A stretch of 63,361 nucleotides of DNA from a virus, in IMG/VR virus record IMGVR_UViG_3300047463_000230, positions 1 through 63,361 of that record; one strand, written 5' to 3'. Numbering within the stretch: the stretch's first letter is position 1; each line of letters begins with the position of its first letter. The notes below the pieces were generated by a model. It was not told the origin of the DNA. It saw only the letters and a program-made list of their open reading frames with translations, and ran no database searches. Made by a program: the position numbers and the translations under genes. Positions 26,263 to 34,862 of this stretch are shown here, in pieces.

Positions 26263-26714
26263 AAAAGGAATTTGTGCTCATTGATATTGATCATGTCATC
26301 TCTGATGCCGCTTGGCGCGACGAGATGATCGGCGGCGATGGCGGCTGGGATGCCTATCATGCTGAATCGATCAATGATGATCCGTGCCACGACATTGTCC
26401 AACTTGTCAATGCTCTGCATTCCTCCGGATTGCAAGTAATCGGTTTGACGGCCCGCCCTGAGAAATGGCGAATGCTGACCAATTCATGGCTCATTAAGCA
26501 CTCGATACAGCTTGATGAGATATTGATGCGGCCAGACAAAAATTTTTCACCTTCCCCTGAGCTAAAAATCAGCTTGGCACGCGATCTATTCCAAGGCAAA
26601 GTTGCAGATAACGTTGCATTCATTCTTGATGATCGAGATGATGTTGTTGCTGCATTCCGCGCTGAAGGAATCACAGCACTTCAAGTTTTCACTGGCAAGT
26701 CAAAGGAGGCATGA
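26259..26714 (+). CDS. HAD-family phosphatase (PNKP 3'-phosphatase-like)
   Basis: 151 residues. HAD motifs: LIDIDHVISD (~7-16, nucleophile and acid/base Asp pair), LTARPEKWR (~65-73), LMRPDKNFSPSPELKISLAR with the motif III Lys (~89-108) and ILDDRDDVV (~122-130). The MRPDKN pattern is seen in phage polynucleotide 3'-phosphatase domains. Only the phosphatase is present; no P-loop kinase is fused. It may repair DNA ends or dephosphorylate a nucleotide in this cluster. Confidence 0.7.
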   Translation: MKKEFVLIDIDHVISDAAWRDEMIGGDGGWDAYHAESINDDPCHDIVQLVNALHSSGLQVIGLTARPEKWRMLTNSWLIKHSIQLDEILMRPDKNFSPSPELKISLARDLFQGKVADNVAFILDDRDDVVAAFRAEGITALQVFTGKSKEA

Positions 26715-27428
26715 ATGACCACTTATAGGAATGTTATCATAACCGGCGCAAGCTCTGGGCTTGGAAAAGAGCTTGCTTCCAAACTCGACGATGGCTACAC
26801 CATAATCACCAATTGGTCACTTCCATTTGTTGATGTGACTGACAAGGATAGCATTGAGGATGCAAAGGAAGCGTTTGCCAGAGGGCTATTTCCTGGTGTT
26901 GACATTCTTATCAACTGTGCCGGTGTCAATCACCTGTCAGCAATTGGCGATCTTGACATTGCCGATTGGGAACAGGTCATCAACACAAATGCTCGTGGCA
27001 TTTGGATGACAACAAAGGCGCTCCTTCCAGTCATGAAGGGCGGGACAGTTCTCAATATTGTTTCAAATGCATCTGGCATGCCAATGACGCATTCATTGGC
27101 ATACAATGCATCAAAGGGCGCCGCTAAGATCATGACTATGCAAATGGCTCGTGAATTGGGGAAAACTCACAATATCACTGTTTTCGGAATTTCACCAAAC
27201 AAGCTCGCTGGCACAGGAATGAGCGAGCAGATTGACAAGCGAGTTTGCGAACTTCGCGGTTGGACGCCAGAAGAGGCAAGGAGCTATCAGCTTGCTGCAC
27301 TTCCTTGTGGCGAGGAAACTAATCCAGAGACTCTTGCCGAATTCATCGCCTTCTTGTTATCATCAAAAGAGCGACACAAATACCTGCAGGGATGCATCAT
27401 TCCTTATGGCGGACCGATGGGAGTTTGA
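26715..27428 (+). CDS. short-chain dehydrogenase/reductase (SDR)
   Basis: 237 residues. Cofactor motif TGASSGLG (~10-17), structural INCAGVN (~71-77), catalytic Ser in IVSNASGMPM (~115-124) and YNASKGAAK (~131-139) form a complete SDR site. NAD(P)-dependent reduction or oxidation of a carbonyl/hydroxyl substrate. It follows the HAD gene with no gap. An SDR is unusual in phage genomes outside sugar or modified-base pathways. Substrate unknown. Confidence 0.8.
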   Translation: MTTYRNVIITGASSGLGKELASKLDDGYTIITNWSLPFVDVTDKDSIEDAKEAFARGLFPGVDILINCAGVNHLSAIGDLDIADWEQVINTNARGIWMTTKALLPVMKGGTVLNIVSNASGMPMTHSLAYNASKGAAKIMTMQMARELGKTHNITVFGISPNKLAGTGMSEQIDKRVCELRGWTPEEARSYQLAALPCGEETNPETLAEFIAFLLSSKERHKYLQGCIIPYGGPMGV

Positions 27429-27431
27429 CCA

Positions 27432-27905
27432 ATGAAAATCGATCAGGTTGCTTGGTATGCGCGCGATGAAAAAGCTGCTGATGAACTCAAGATTAAACTT
27501 GGTCTCCAGGATGCCAAGTGGATCATTGATAATGTCACTGGGAAAAGCATTTTTGAGGATGAGACAATCGACATCAACAAGGGCCATCTTCAATTCAATT
27601 ATGACCTCGGAATTGAGTTGGAGATATTGACCTACACATCCGGACAGCATTGGCACCAAAGAACAAATCCTTTTTGGCTCGATAAATCCCAAAGTTTCTT
27701 TCATTCTCATACAGGACTCCACCTTGATCCTGGCGATATTTTTCCTGATATGCCAGGCTGCCTTCTTGTTCAGGAGACATTCACGCTGTCTCATACATCA
27801 GAATATTTGACAACGGGTGCCGGTGCCGGGAGGAAATACCACTACAGGATACATCAGTTGTCTCCTGGCAATTACATCAAGTTCATCAAACGCATTCAAC
27901 CTTGA
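27432..27905 (+). CDS. VOC/glyoxalase-like protein
   Basis: 157 residues. The start (MKIDQVAWYARDEKAADELK) matches the first beta-alpha unit of vicinal oxygen chelate proteins. A middle IELEILTY and a late FFHSHTGLHL followed by GNYIKFIKR fit the paired betaalphabetabetabeta layout with possible metal-binding His and acidic residues. Fold call is moderate, reaction unknown. Three nt after the SDR gene, so same operon. Confidence 0.5.
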   Translation: MKIDQVAWYARDEKAADELKIKLGLQDAKWIIDNVTGKSIFEDETIDINKGHLQFNYDLGIELEILTYTSGQHWHQRTNPFWLDKSQSFFHSHTGLHLDPGDIFPDMPGCLLVQETFTLSHTSEYLTTGAGAGRKYHYRIHQLSPGNYIKFIKRIQP

Positions 27906-27915
27906 GGCAATGACA

Positions 27916-28230
27916 ATGGCTGATGTTGATGATATCTTGATGAATGCGGCTAATACATTTTCTGCCCGCAAAACAGTCTATGGTCATAACTACCTGCGAG
28001 TGGGAGCTGCACTCGCAGGAATGTTTCCTGATGGAATTGTGCTGAGAAGTGAAGATGACTTCAATCGATTTCACATCTTGATGCTGACATTTGTCAAGCT
28101 ATCAAGGTACTGCGTGAACTGGGAGACGGGCGGGCATCAGGACTCAATCCATGATGCTTCAATTTATTGCGCCATGCTTGAAATGATTGATGGAAACATC
28201 AAGGGGAGGCGCGCCAATGAGCAATCATGA
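27916..28230 (+). CDS. DUF6378/MazG-like protein
   Basis: 104 residues from the second ATG (27916), spaced nine bases from a GAGG; the ATG at 27910 is too close. The YGHNYLRVGAAL segment and KLSRYCVNWETGGHQDSIHD resemble small phage proteins of the DUF6378 type, which look like MazG pyrophosphohydrolases. If so, it would clean nucleotide pools. Overlaps the HNH gene. Confidence 0.5.
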   Translation: MADVDDILMNAANTFSARKTVYGHNYLRVGAALAGMFPDGIVLRSEDDFNRFHILMLTFVKLSRYCVNWETGGHQDSIHDASIYCAMLEMIDGNIKGRRANEQS

Positions 28231-28645
28231 TTTCCTCGATCCAAATACTTGGGGAGAATTCAACAAGGGATTTGAATGGAGGATTTATGGTGATGACTTA
28301 GCTCAAATATGGTCGGTTGTTGATGAAGAAGACTACCATCACCTTTCCCAATGGAAGTGGTCGCCAAAGTGGTCGCGCGGCCAACGTAAATTCTATCTTC
28401 GTCGGAATGTTCAAGTCGGTCGCCGGTCGTTTCGAACTCAAACAACTCTTTATCTTCACGAGGCAGTGATGATGAATGCTGGGATCAAGCGCCCTTCGGA
28501 TGCCCATCTCATCATCGACCATCGGGATGGCAACTCGATGAACTGCCGCCGATCTAATCTGCGTTGGGCAACTCACTCAATGAATGCTCGAAATCTCTTT
28601 GGCTCAAAGGCTGAAGACCACCACTTTGAAAGACTTGGAGTCTGA
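28217..28645 (+). CDS. HNH endonuclease (homing-type)
   Basis: 142 residues, starting within the end of the previous gene. HNH motif: YLHEAVM, then IIDHRDGNSMNCRRSNLRWA (~100-120), with the typical ATHSMNARN end. The N-terminal ~60 residues are Trp/Lys-rich (HLSQWKWSPKWSRG), probably DNA binding. Likely a free-standing homing endonuclease; it sits inside an otherwise tightly linked operon, as expected for an invader. Confidence 0.75.
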   Translation: MSNHDFLDPNTWGEFNKGFEWRIYGDDLAQIWSVVDEEDYHHLSQWKWSPKWSRGQRKFYLRRNVQVGRRSFRTQTTLYLHEAVMMNAGIKRPSDAHLIIDHRDGNSMNCRRSNLRWATHSMNARNLFGSKAEDHHFERLGV

Positions 28646-28646
28646 T

Positions 28647-29204
28647 ATGCTTGCAGTTGTCTTTGATACAGAAACCAACGGCTTGATATCAAACCACTCA
28701 ATCAAGCTCGAAAAGCAGCCCAGCATCATTGAGTTCTATGGCTGTTTGGCTGATCTTTCAACTGGTGAGATAAAGAGCGAGCTTGATCAGCTGATCAAGC
28801 CGCCCGCTCCACTCTTGGAAGTTGTTGCGCCCGGTGAGCGCCGGACCATAACTGAGATCACAGGCATCACCAATGAGATGCTCAATGATAAGCCGAAGTT
28901 TTCGCTTGTGGCGCCTCAAATTGCTCAGTTCATTGAACAGGCCCCGGCAGTCATTGCCCATAATGCCAGTTTCGACCGCGAAATGGTTGACATTGAATTT
29001 GAGCGCCTTGGCCAGCACCTTGTGTGGCCGAGGGTCATTTGTGCTGTTGAAGCAACGATCCATCTTAAAGGCTTTCGACTCAGCTTGACTGCGCTGCATG
29101 AGCACCTTTTCGGAGTCCCCTTTGCTGGTGCTCACCGGGCCAAGCAGGATGTTGCAGCCCTTCTGAAGTGCTGTGTTAAGCTCTATGAGGATGGAGCGCT
29201 GTGA
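28647..29204 (+). CDS. DEDDh 3'-5' exonuclease, DNA polymerase III epsilon-like
   Basis: 185 residues from the ATG at 28647 with GGAG upstream. Exo I VFDTETNGL (~5-13), Exo II HNASFDREM (~108-116), Exo III HRAKQDVAALL (~163-173) give the full DEDDh set. It would proofread for the polymerase III alpha-like protein encoded two genes on. Stop overlaps the next ATG (TGATG). Confidence 0.85.
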   Translation: MLAVVFDTETNGLISNHSIKLEKQPSIIEFYGCLADLSTGEIKSELDQLIKPPAPLLEVVAPGERRTITEITGITNEMLNDKPKFSLVAPQIAQFIEQAPAVIAHNASFDREMVDIEFERLGQHLVWPRVICAVEATIHLKGFRLSLTALHEHLFGVPFAGAHRAKQDVAALLKCCVKLYEDGAL

Positions 29205-29485
29205 TGTGTTCTGACATCATCGACAAAGTCGTCAAGCAGCAGGCCCGACTAAATCACGTAGCAATGATGGCTTGCCCAAAGTGCGGCTATGCTTACTCGA
29301 AGGCCATTGATACAAATCGCGCTAAAACAATGACAGAAGTCAGGCGCAATCGCAGCTGCTTGAAATGCTCATCGCAATTCATCACATATGAGATCATCGC
29401 ATCAGACTATGCCATGCTACAATCTTTTCGGCGCTGGACAAAAGAGGAAAGCCAGCGAATTGTTGACACTCAGGAGGTCAAATGA
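29204..29485 (+). CDS. NrdR-like zinc-ribbon protein without ATP-cone
   Basis: 93 residues from ATG 29204. Zinc ribbon ACPKCGYAYSKA then RRNRSCLKCSSQFITYEI, matching the N-terminal domain of NrdR, the repressor of ribonucleotide reductase genes. The ATP-cone that senses dATP is absent: only ~40 residues follow. It could occupy NrdR boxes of the host and derepress reductase genes, or serve as a replisome zinc module, since it lies between epsilon- and alpha-like genes. Confidence 0.65.
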   Translation: MCSDIIDKVVKQQARLNHVAMMACPKCGYAYSKAIDTNRAKTMTEVRRNRSCLKCSSQFITYEIIASDYAMLQSFRRWTKEESQRIVDTQEVK

Positions 29486-32313
29486 TCCGCTCTGGCTACA
29501 GCTTCCGCACCGCCTTCGGGCACTTGCCTGATGTTCTTAGCCGCGTCATCGAATGCGGCTATAAGGTCGCCCCGTTGGCAGATCGCTGCTCAACATTCGG
29601 CTTTGTGCGATGGACGAAGCTCTGCAAAAAATCCAACATTCGGCCAGTTTACGGGGTCGAGTTGGCAGTGACGGGCGCCTTTGGCACAAAGAAGCCAGTT
29701 GTTGATCATTGGACATTTTTGGCAGTCAACGGACTCAAGGGGATTCACAGTCTTGTTGCTCTGGCCACTGCAAATCCAGATCGCGATCCGAGCTTGAGTT
29801 ATGACCAAGCGCTGGCTGCTGAAGACGTCATAATCATAACAGGTGAAAAAGCACAACTTGATAATTTTCCCCCAGCGCCGAACCTCTATGTCGCCTTGTC
29901 GCCAGCCACGCCCAAAGGTTTCTATCGCGCCGCCAAGGCTGCCGGTCACAAGTTCATCGCTCGTAGCGATAATCTTTATCCGAGGCCAGAAGACAAGGAG
30001 ATATACCGCATTGCGCTTGGGCGGCGCTCAACGACCCAAACATACCCCCAGTACATTTTGACCAAAGATGAATGGTTCGAGGCATTGAAGTGGACTGCTG
30101 ATTCTGCTGATATTGCCGAGGCCTGGGAAAACAAGATTGCAGCCCTTGACAGCTGCAAGGCTGAGTTGCATCGCGCCGAACTTTTGAAGCCAGAGCGTCC
30201 TGACACCTTGCGCAACCTCTGTTTGGCAGGAGCCAAAAAGCTCAAGGTCAATCTCAAGAACAAAATCTATTCAGAACGGCTCAATAGGGAGTTGAAACTA
30301 ATTTCTGAGAAAAACTTTGAAGACTATTTTTACATCATTGCCGATATGATAGCTTGGGCAAAGCAGCACATGATTGTTGGTCCGGCGCGCGGGTCATCTT
30401 GCGGATCGCTTGTGTGCTATTTGCTCGGGATCACCACAATTGATCCGATACCATTCGGATTGATCTTTGAGCGCTTCATTGATATTAATCGAAAGGACTT
30501 GCCAGATATTGATATCGATTTTTCTGATGCTAGGCGCGACCTTGTGTTCAAATATGTCGAAAAGAAGTATGGGCGCGACCGCGTTGCGCGTCTCGGCACT
30601 GTTGGATTGTTCAAGCCGCGCTCGGCATTGAATCAAGCTGGCATCTCGCTCCAGATACCACGCTGGCTTGTTGAGCGGACGCTTGATGGCGTCATCGAGC
30701 GCTCCGGCGGCGATTCACGCGCCATGTTGGCGCTTGAGGACACACTTAATGGCACAGAGATGGGCCGCAAGCTGCTGGATGAATATCCGGAGGCAAGACT
30801 TGCTGGCAAGATGGAGGGGCATCCGAACAATGCATCTCAGCACGCGGCTGGTATTGTCCTGACAGAGCATCCCCTTTCTGAATATGTGGCAATTGACTCG
30901 CGCACTAATTCAGCAATGTGCGACAAGAAAGATGCTGAAGATCTCAACTTGCTGAAAATTGACGCGCTTGGGTTGACACAACTTTCGGTTTTTGAACGGA
31001 CACTTGAACTCATCGGCAAGCCTGCCCGCAGCGGGTTTCTTGAGACGCTTCCGCTTGATGATGTGAAAGCATTTGATGTTCTCAACTCAGGGCACTTCTC
31101 TGGCATATTCCAGTTTACTGGAACAGCACTAATGTCCCTGACACGACAGGTCAAGATAACAAACATCGATGACATCATCTCTATCACTGCTCTGGCTCGG
31201 CCAGGACCAATGGCAACGGGCGGCGCCAACTCCTGGGTCAAGCGTCGCAGCGGTCGCGAAAAGGTAACAACACAACACCCGATGCTGACTGAGCTCACAA
31301 AGGAGACTTATGGCATCGTTGTGTATCAGGAGACTGTAATGAACATTGCTCGCGGCATTGGGCAATTGTCCTGGGAGGATACATCCGAGTTGCGCAAGGC
31401 CATGTCTAAGAGCTTGGGTGATGAGTTCTTCAATGCTTATTGGATCAAGTTTCGTACTGGGGCGCTGGCCAATGGGCTGGAGGAAAAGACTGCTCGGGAA
31501 ATTTGGGATCAAGTCAATACCTTTGGCTCATGGGCCTTCAACAAGGCCCATGCGGTGGCTTATGGCATTGTCAGCTACTGGTGCTGTTGGCTCAAGGCCC
31601 ATCATCCGGTTGAGTTCGCTGCTGCAACACTTGATGCTGAGGCTGATCCGGCTAAACAGATCAAAATGCTACGTGAGCTTGAATCAGAAGGCGTGAAGTA
31701 CAAGCCTGTTGATCCAGATCATTCAACTGACAGATGGAGCTTCAAGACAGAAGGAGACGAGAGGATTCTTATTGGCCCAATAACATCGATCAAAGGCATT
31801 GGCCCTGCATCGATGAGGGAAATCCTCGATGCGCGGAAAAATGGCGAACCATTGCGCGCATCTTTAGCCAAGAAACTGGCTAATTGCAAAACTGAGATCG
31901 ATACACTCTATCCGATCCGTGATAGGATCAAGCAATTGCATCCTGATTTATCTGCTATAAAAATTGTCACGAAGCAGACCGATGTTATCGATGTCAGAGA
32001 TGGAGAGGAAAAAGAGGTCATGATCTTGGGAGTCGCGACTAAAATTGCGCCAGTTGATGAAAATGAAAATATTCGAGTCATGAGGCGCGGCAAGGAGGTT
32101 TCTGGCCCGTCTGCATCTCTCAATTTGTTCTTTGCTGATGACACAGATGAGGTATTTTGCAAAGTTAATCGCTTTAAATTTGAAAGCATCGGGCGAGCAA
32201 TTGTCGACCGTGGCCGGCCCGGAAAGTCCCTTTATGCAATCAAAGGTCGAACGGTCCGAACTTTCCGGATGATTGATGTCCAGCAAGTCCGCTATTTGGG
32301 AGACCTAGAATGA
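29482..32313 (+). CDS. DNA polymerase III alpha-like replicative polymerase (C family)
   Basis: 943 residues, shorter than bacterial DnaE (~1160). An N-terminal PHP-like region (~1-210) lacks the usual metal-binding His/Asp clusters and is probably inactive. Palm catalytic motif PDIDIDF (~341-347) and the later LKIDALGL (Asp ~494) supply the acidic triad. GPARGSSCGS (~295) and FNKAHAVAYG (~687) are conserved C-family features. A helix-hairpin-helix-like GPITSIKGIGPASM is near 770. The beta-binding/OB C-terminus is shortened. It makes this phage carry its own bacterial-type replicase. Confidence 0.88.
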   Translation: MIRSGYSFRTAFGHLPDVLSRVIECGYKVAPLADRCSTFGFVRWTKLCKKSNIRPVYGVELAVTGAFGTKKPVVDHWTFLAVNGLKGIHSLVALATANPDRDPSLSYDQALAAEDVIIITGEKAQLDNFPPAPNLYVALSPATPKGFYRAAKAAGHKFIARSDNLYPRPEDKEIYRIALGRRSTTQTYPQYILTKDEWFEALKWTADSADIAEAWENKIAALDSCKAELHRAELLKPERPDTLRNLCLAGAKKLKVNLKNKIYSERLNRELKLISEKNFEDYFYIIADMIAWAKQHMIVGPARGSSCGSLVCYLLGITTIDPIPFGLIFERFIDINRKDLPDIDIDFSDARRDLVFKYVEKKYGRDRVARLGTVGLFKPRSALNQAGISLQIPRWLVERTLDGVIERSGGDSRAMLALEDTLNGTEMGRKLLDEYPEARLAGKMEGHPNNASQHAAGIVLTEHPLSEYVAIDSRTNSAMCDKKDAEDLNLLKIDALGLTQLSVFERTLELIGKPARSGFLETLPLDDVKAFDVLNSGHFSGIFQFTGTALMSLTRQVKITNIDDIISITALARPGPMATGGANSWVKRRSGREKVTTQHPMLTELTKETYGIVVYQETVMNIARGIGQLSWEDTSELRKAMSKSLGDEFFNAYWIKFRTGALANGLEEKTAREIWDQVNTFGSWAFNKAHAVAYGIVSYWCCWLKAHHPVEFAAATLDAEADPAKQIKMLRELESEGVKYKPVDPDHSTDRWSFKTEGDERILIGPITSIKGIGPASMREILDARKNGEPLRASLAKKLANCKTEIDTLYPIRDRIKQLHPDLSAIKIVTKQTDVIDVRDGEEKEVMILGVATKIAPVDENENIRVMRRGKEVSGPSASLNLFFADDTDEVFCKVNRFKFESIGRAIVDRGRPGKSLYAIKGRTVRTFRMIDVQQVRYLGDLE

Positions 32314-34007
32314 TCCGCGCTGAAGTTGCTGGTGAATTTGCCAATATCATTGGCCCATTCCCATTCCCGTTCGTCCGGTTGCTGAATGGTTTGTCCGGTC
32401 GCAAGCAGTGGAACAGCAGCAAATCAGTTCGTATCTTGGCAACAGCTGGAAATATTCGGCTGCTCAAGAGTTCTGATTATGATATTGAATGGATCGATAA
32501 AAGCGGCGATCTTGCAGCCCAGCAGGAGCTTGAGGCGCTGGCCACTCAACACTCAACAATAGAGCTTCCAAAGAGCGCCTATCAGCCCAAGATCAAGCTC
32601 TATGAATATCAGCAACGCATTCTTGCGCTGTCTTGGAACCGAACGCATTATGCATTGCTTCTTGAAATGGGCCTCGGGAAAACAGCCATTTTGCTCTCAA
32701 CGGCTGGAATGTTGCATGCTGCCGGAAAGGTGACAGGGGTGCTCGTCATCGCGCCCAAGGGCGTCCATCGCCAATGGATTGAGAGTGAAATACCCAAGCA
32801 CATGGGCGAAGGCATTCCGCTCGGCAGCGAGTTTTCTCCTGTCCACACAATCTTGTGGAAGGTTGGCGGCAACGGCATTGATGTCAATAAGGCCAACAAG
32901 CGCGGGCTGACATTCTTCGCAATGAACACTGACTCAATCAGAACAAAGGCTGGTGCTTCAGCAGCAATTCAATTTTTGAATGCCCATCATGGTAGGTCGC
33001 TTCTCATTGCAGATGAATCCCACAATTATAAGACCCCTGGAACAGACCGAACAAAAGCCCTCTTGGCCCTAGGGCAGTATGCTACCTACCGGCGGATTGC
33101 CACTGGCACACCAATCGCTAAAAATATCATTGATGCCTGGACCCAATTCAATTTCCTTGATCCTCGTATTCTTGGTCATAAATATATGACCAGCTTCCGC
33201 GCTCGCTACTGCATTATGGGCGGCTGGGAAGGCAAACAGATCATTGGTCAAAAGAACACTGAGGAGTTCTATGGTCTAATTGCTCCGCATGCTTATCGGT
33301 TGACAAAAGCCGAAGCCATTGACTTGCCCGAAAAAGATTATGTCATCAGGGAATATGAAATGGGCGAGCAGACTGCGCGGCACTACAAGGAGTTGAAGAC
33401 AACATTCATGACAGAATTAGACAATGGCTCGATTGTTGATGTCCCAACAGCAGCAGTTGCGCTGATCCGACTGCAGCAAATTGTCTGCGGATATTTGCCA
33501 ACAGAAGAAGGCATTGAGCATATCAGCAATGAGCGCATCGATCAAGTTATTGAGATCATCAAGCAGGTCAATGGCCCTGTCATCATCTGGACGCGCTTCC
33601 GGGAATCATTGCACAATCTAATCGCTGCACTCGAAAAAGAAGAAGGTGCTGGCTGCGCAGTGAACTATTATGGTGGAACATCGACTACAGATCGCCAGAT
33701 CGCAGTCAAGAGGTTCCTTGATGGTAGTGCCCGGTTTTTCGTTTCCAATCCAGCGGCCGGCGGCGTCGGGCTCAATCTTCAAGGTGAGTGTCGTAATGTG
33801 ATATACTTTGCCAACGACTTCAACTATGTCTCACGCATTCAGTCAGAAGACCGCGTCCACCGGATCGGCACCACCGGATCAGTCACCTATTTCGACTTGG
33901 TAGCGCGCAAGACGATTGACCGGATGATACTGCGCAATCTACGGGCGAAGTCAGACCTGAGCCGATTGACGTTTGACGAGATACGACAGGCAATCACAGA
34001 AATGTGA
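32310..34007 (+). CDS. SNF2-family DNA helicase/translocase
   Basis: 565 residues, ATGA overlap with the polymerase gene. Motif I EMGLGKT (~119-125), motif II ADESH (~234-238), motif III TGTPI (~265), motif V GGVGLNLQ (~484) and motif VI RVHRIG (~513) define an SF2/SNF2 helicase. Phage relatives act in recombination or replication restart. Last gene of the A/T-rich replication run; a gene-free region follows. Confidence 0.82.
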   Translation: MIRAEVAGEFANIIGPFPFPFVRLLNGLSGRKQWNSSKSVRILATAGNIRLLKSSDYDIEWIDKSGDLAAQQELEALATQHSTIELPKSAYQPKIKLYEYQQRILALSWNRTHYALLLEMGLGKTAILLSTAGMLHAAGKVTGVLVIAPKGVHRQWIESEIPKHMGEGIPLGSEFSPVHTILWKVGGNGIDVNKANKRGLTFFAMNTDSIRTKAGASAAIQFLNAHHGRSLLIADESHNYKTPGTDRTKALLALGQYATYRRIATGTPIAKNIIDAWTQFNFLDPRILGHKYMTSFRARYCIMGGWEGKQIIGQKNTEEFYGLIAPHAYRLTKAEAIDLPEKDYVIREYEMGEQTARHYKELKTTFMTELDNGSIVDVPTAAVALIRLQQIVCGYLPTEEGIEHISNERIDQVIEIIKQVNGPVIIWTRFRESLHNLIAALEKEEGAGCAVNYYGGTSTTDRQIAVKRFLDGSARFFVSNPAAGGVGLNLQGECRNVIYFANDFNYVSRIQSEDRVHRIGTTGSVTYFDLVARKTIDRMILRNLRAKSDLSRLTFDEIRQAITEM

Positions 34008-34443
34008 GGTGCCTTTTGCTGGAAACCCACATTTTAATGTACTTTTAAGCACTGTGCTTAGCTAAGTCATTGATATCATTAATGAATAAATTTACAGCTA
34101 ATTTTAGTATTTTTCTTTCTTTTCTTTTTTAAATCAGCGATAATGCGAACTGGTTCGAAAGACGAACTGGGGGTGACCTCGTGGACCTGGCTTCCCTGCC
34201 GCCCCCACATAAATAAAAACGACAGTCCAAACCGGACGGGCTATTTGACATAATGGATTGCTCTTTTGCGAGGTCTAGTGACATACTAGGCTGCTTCACG
34301 CGCCCCCTCATCCCTCGGCAGTAGCCAGACATAGACGGGCAGCGACCTCGCTGGCAATCCTTCAGCAAAAAGATTTCATCGCAGAGCGCCGGGTACGCCC
34401 GGCGTTTCACGATGCAATCATGCATCTAATCAGGAGGCCAACG
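34008..34443. promoter_or_regulatory. 436-bp gene-free region with palindromes and hairpins
   Basis: No credible gene. The left half is very A/T-rich and holds a palindrome TAAGCACTGTGCTTA (near 34046) and a pyrimidine tract. The middle has GTTCGAAAGACGAAC (34152-34166) and a G/C-clamped segment between GGGGG and CCCCC. Near the end come two hairpins, CGCCGG/CCGGCG (~34388) and GATGCA/TGCATC (~34411), just before AGGAGG and the next ATG. A weak promoter TTGCTC-18-CATACT lies at ~34259-34288. It could be an origin, a promoter region or hold a small RNA. Confidence 0.4.
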
Positions 34444-34851
34444 ATGAGCTCCCTCAACAAAGAAGACGCCGCGACCGTCGCCGAGCTCGACGCCCTGCGG
34501 CGCCGCGCTGCGGACCTCGACACCGAAATGGAAAATGCCATCATCAAGCGCACCATCGCCGACCTGCTGGCGGCGGGCTACTGGCTGTCAGTCCATGACG
34601 GCGGCGAAGTCACCGTGAAACACTCAACCGACAAGGACGCCATCTTCGCGGCGATGCGGACGACCGGCGAAGACTACCTGATCGCCAACAGGCAAGGTGA
34701 CGCCGCAGGCCGTCCGACGGTCTACCATGCCTGGATACGGTTCATCTACAGCAATGGGCCGGACGTGCTGGCGGACTACACCGTCAACCTGGAAAACGAC
34801 CTGACCAATGCCAATGCATTGGCCAATGCACTTGACGGCATCGGCCGCTGA
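34444..34851 (+). CDS. small protein, unknown
   Basis: 135 residues with AGGAGG at ideal spacing. A helical N-terminus (AELDALRRRAADLDTEMENA), a compact alpha/beta middle and a repetitive end (NANALANALDG). The DNA for that end contains the palindrome GCCAATGCATTGGC among repeated CCAATGC. GC-rich codon use contrasts with the preceding helicase gene. Function unknown. Confidence 0.55.
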   Translation: MSSLNKEDAATVAELDALRRRAADLDTEMENAIIKRTIADLLAAGYWLSVHDGGEVTVKHSTDKDAIFAAMRTTGEDYLIANRQGDAAGRPTVYHAWIRFIYSNGPDVLADYTVNLENDLTNANALANALDGIGR

Positions 34852-34862
34852 AAGGAAACACT

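Noticed and set aside
26259-26714. Full T4-type polynucleotide kinase-phosphatase
   Set aside because: Only the HAD phosphatase motifs are present; there is no P-loop kinase domain in or next to the gene.
34150-34170. GGTTCGAA resembling a tRNA T-loop
   Set aside because: No acceptor, D or anticodon arms could be fitted on either strand.
34129-34425. Minus-strand 98-codon ORF in the gene-free region
   Set aside because: Random-looking Cys/Arg/Ser composition and no ribosome site; it crosses several palindromes and hairpins.
34805-34835. CCAATGC repeats and the GCCAATGCATTGGC palindrome as an origin or operator
   Set aside because: They encode a simple NANALANAL sequence at a protein end, so a coding explanation is sufficient.
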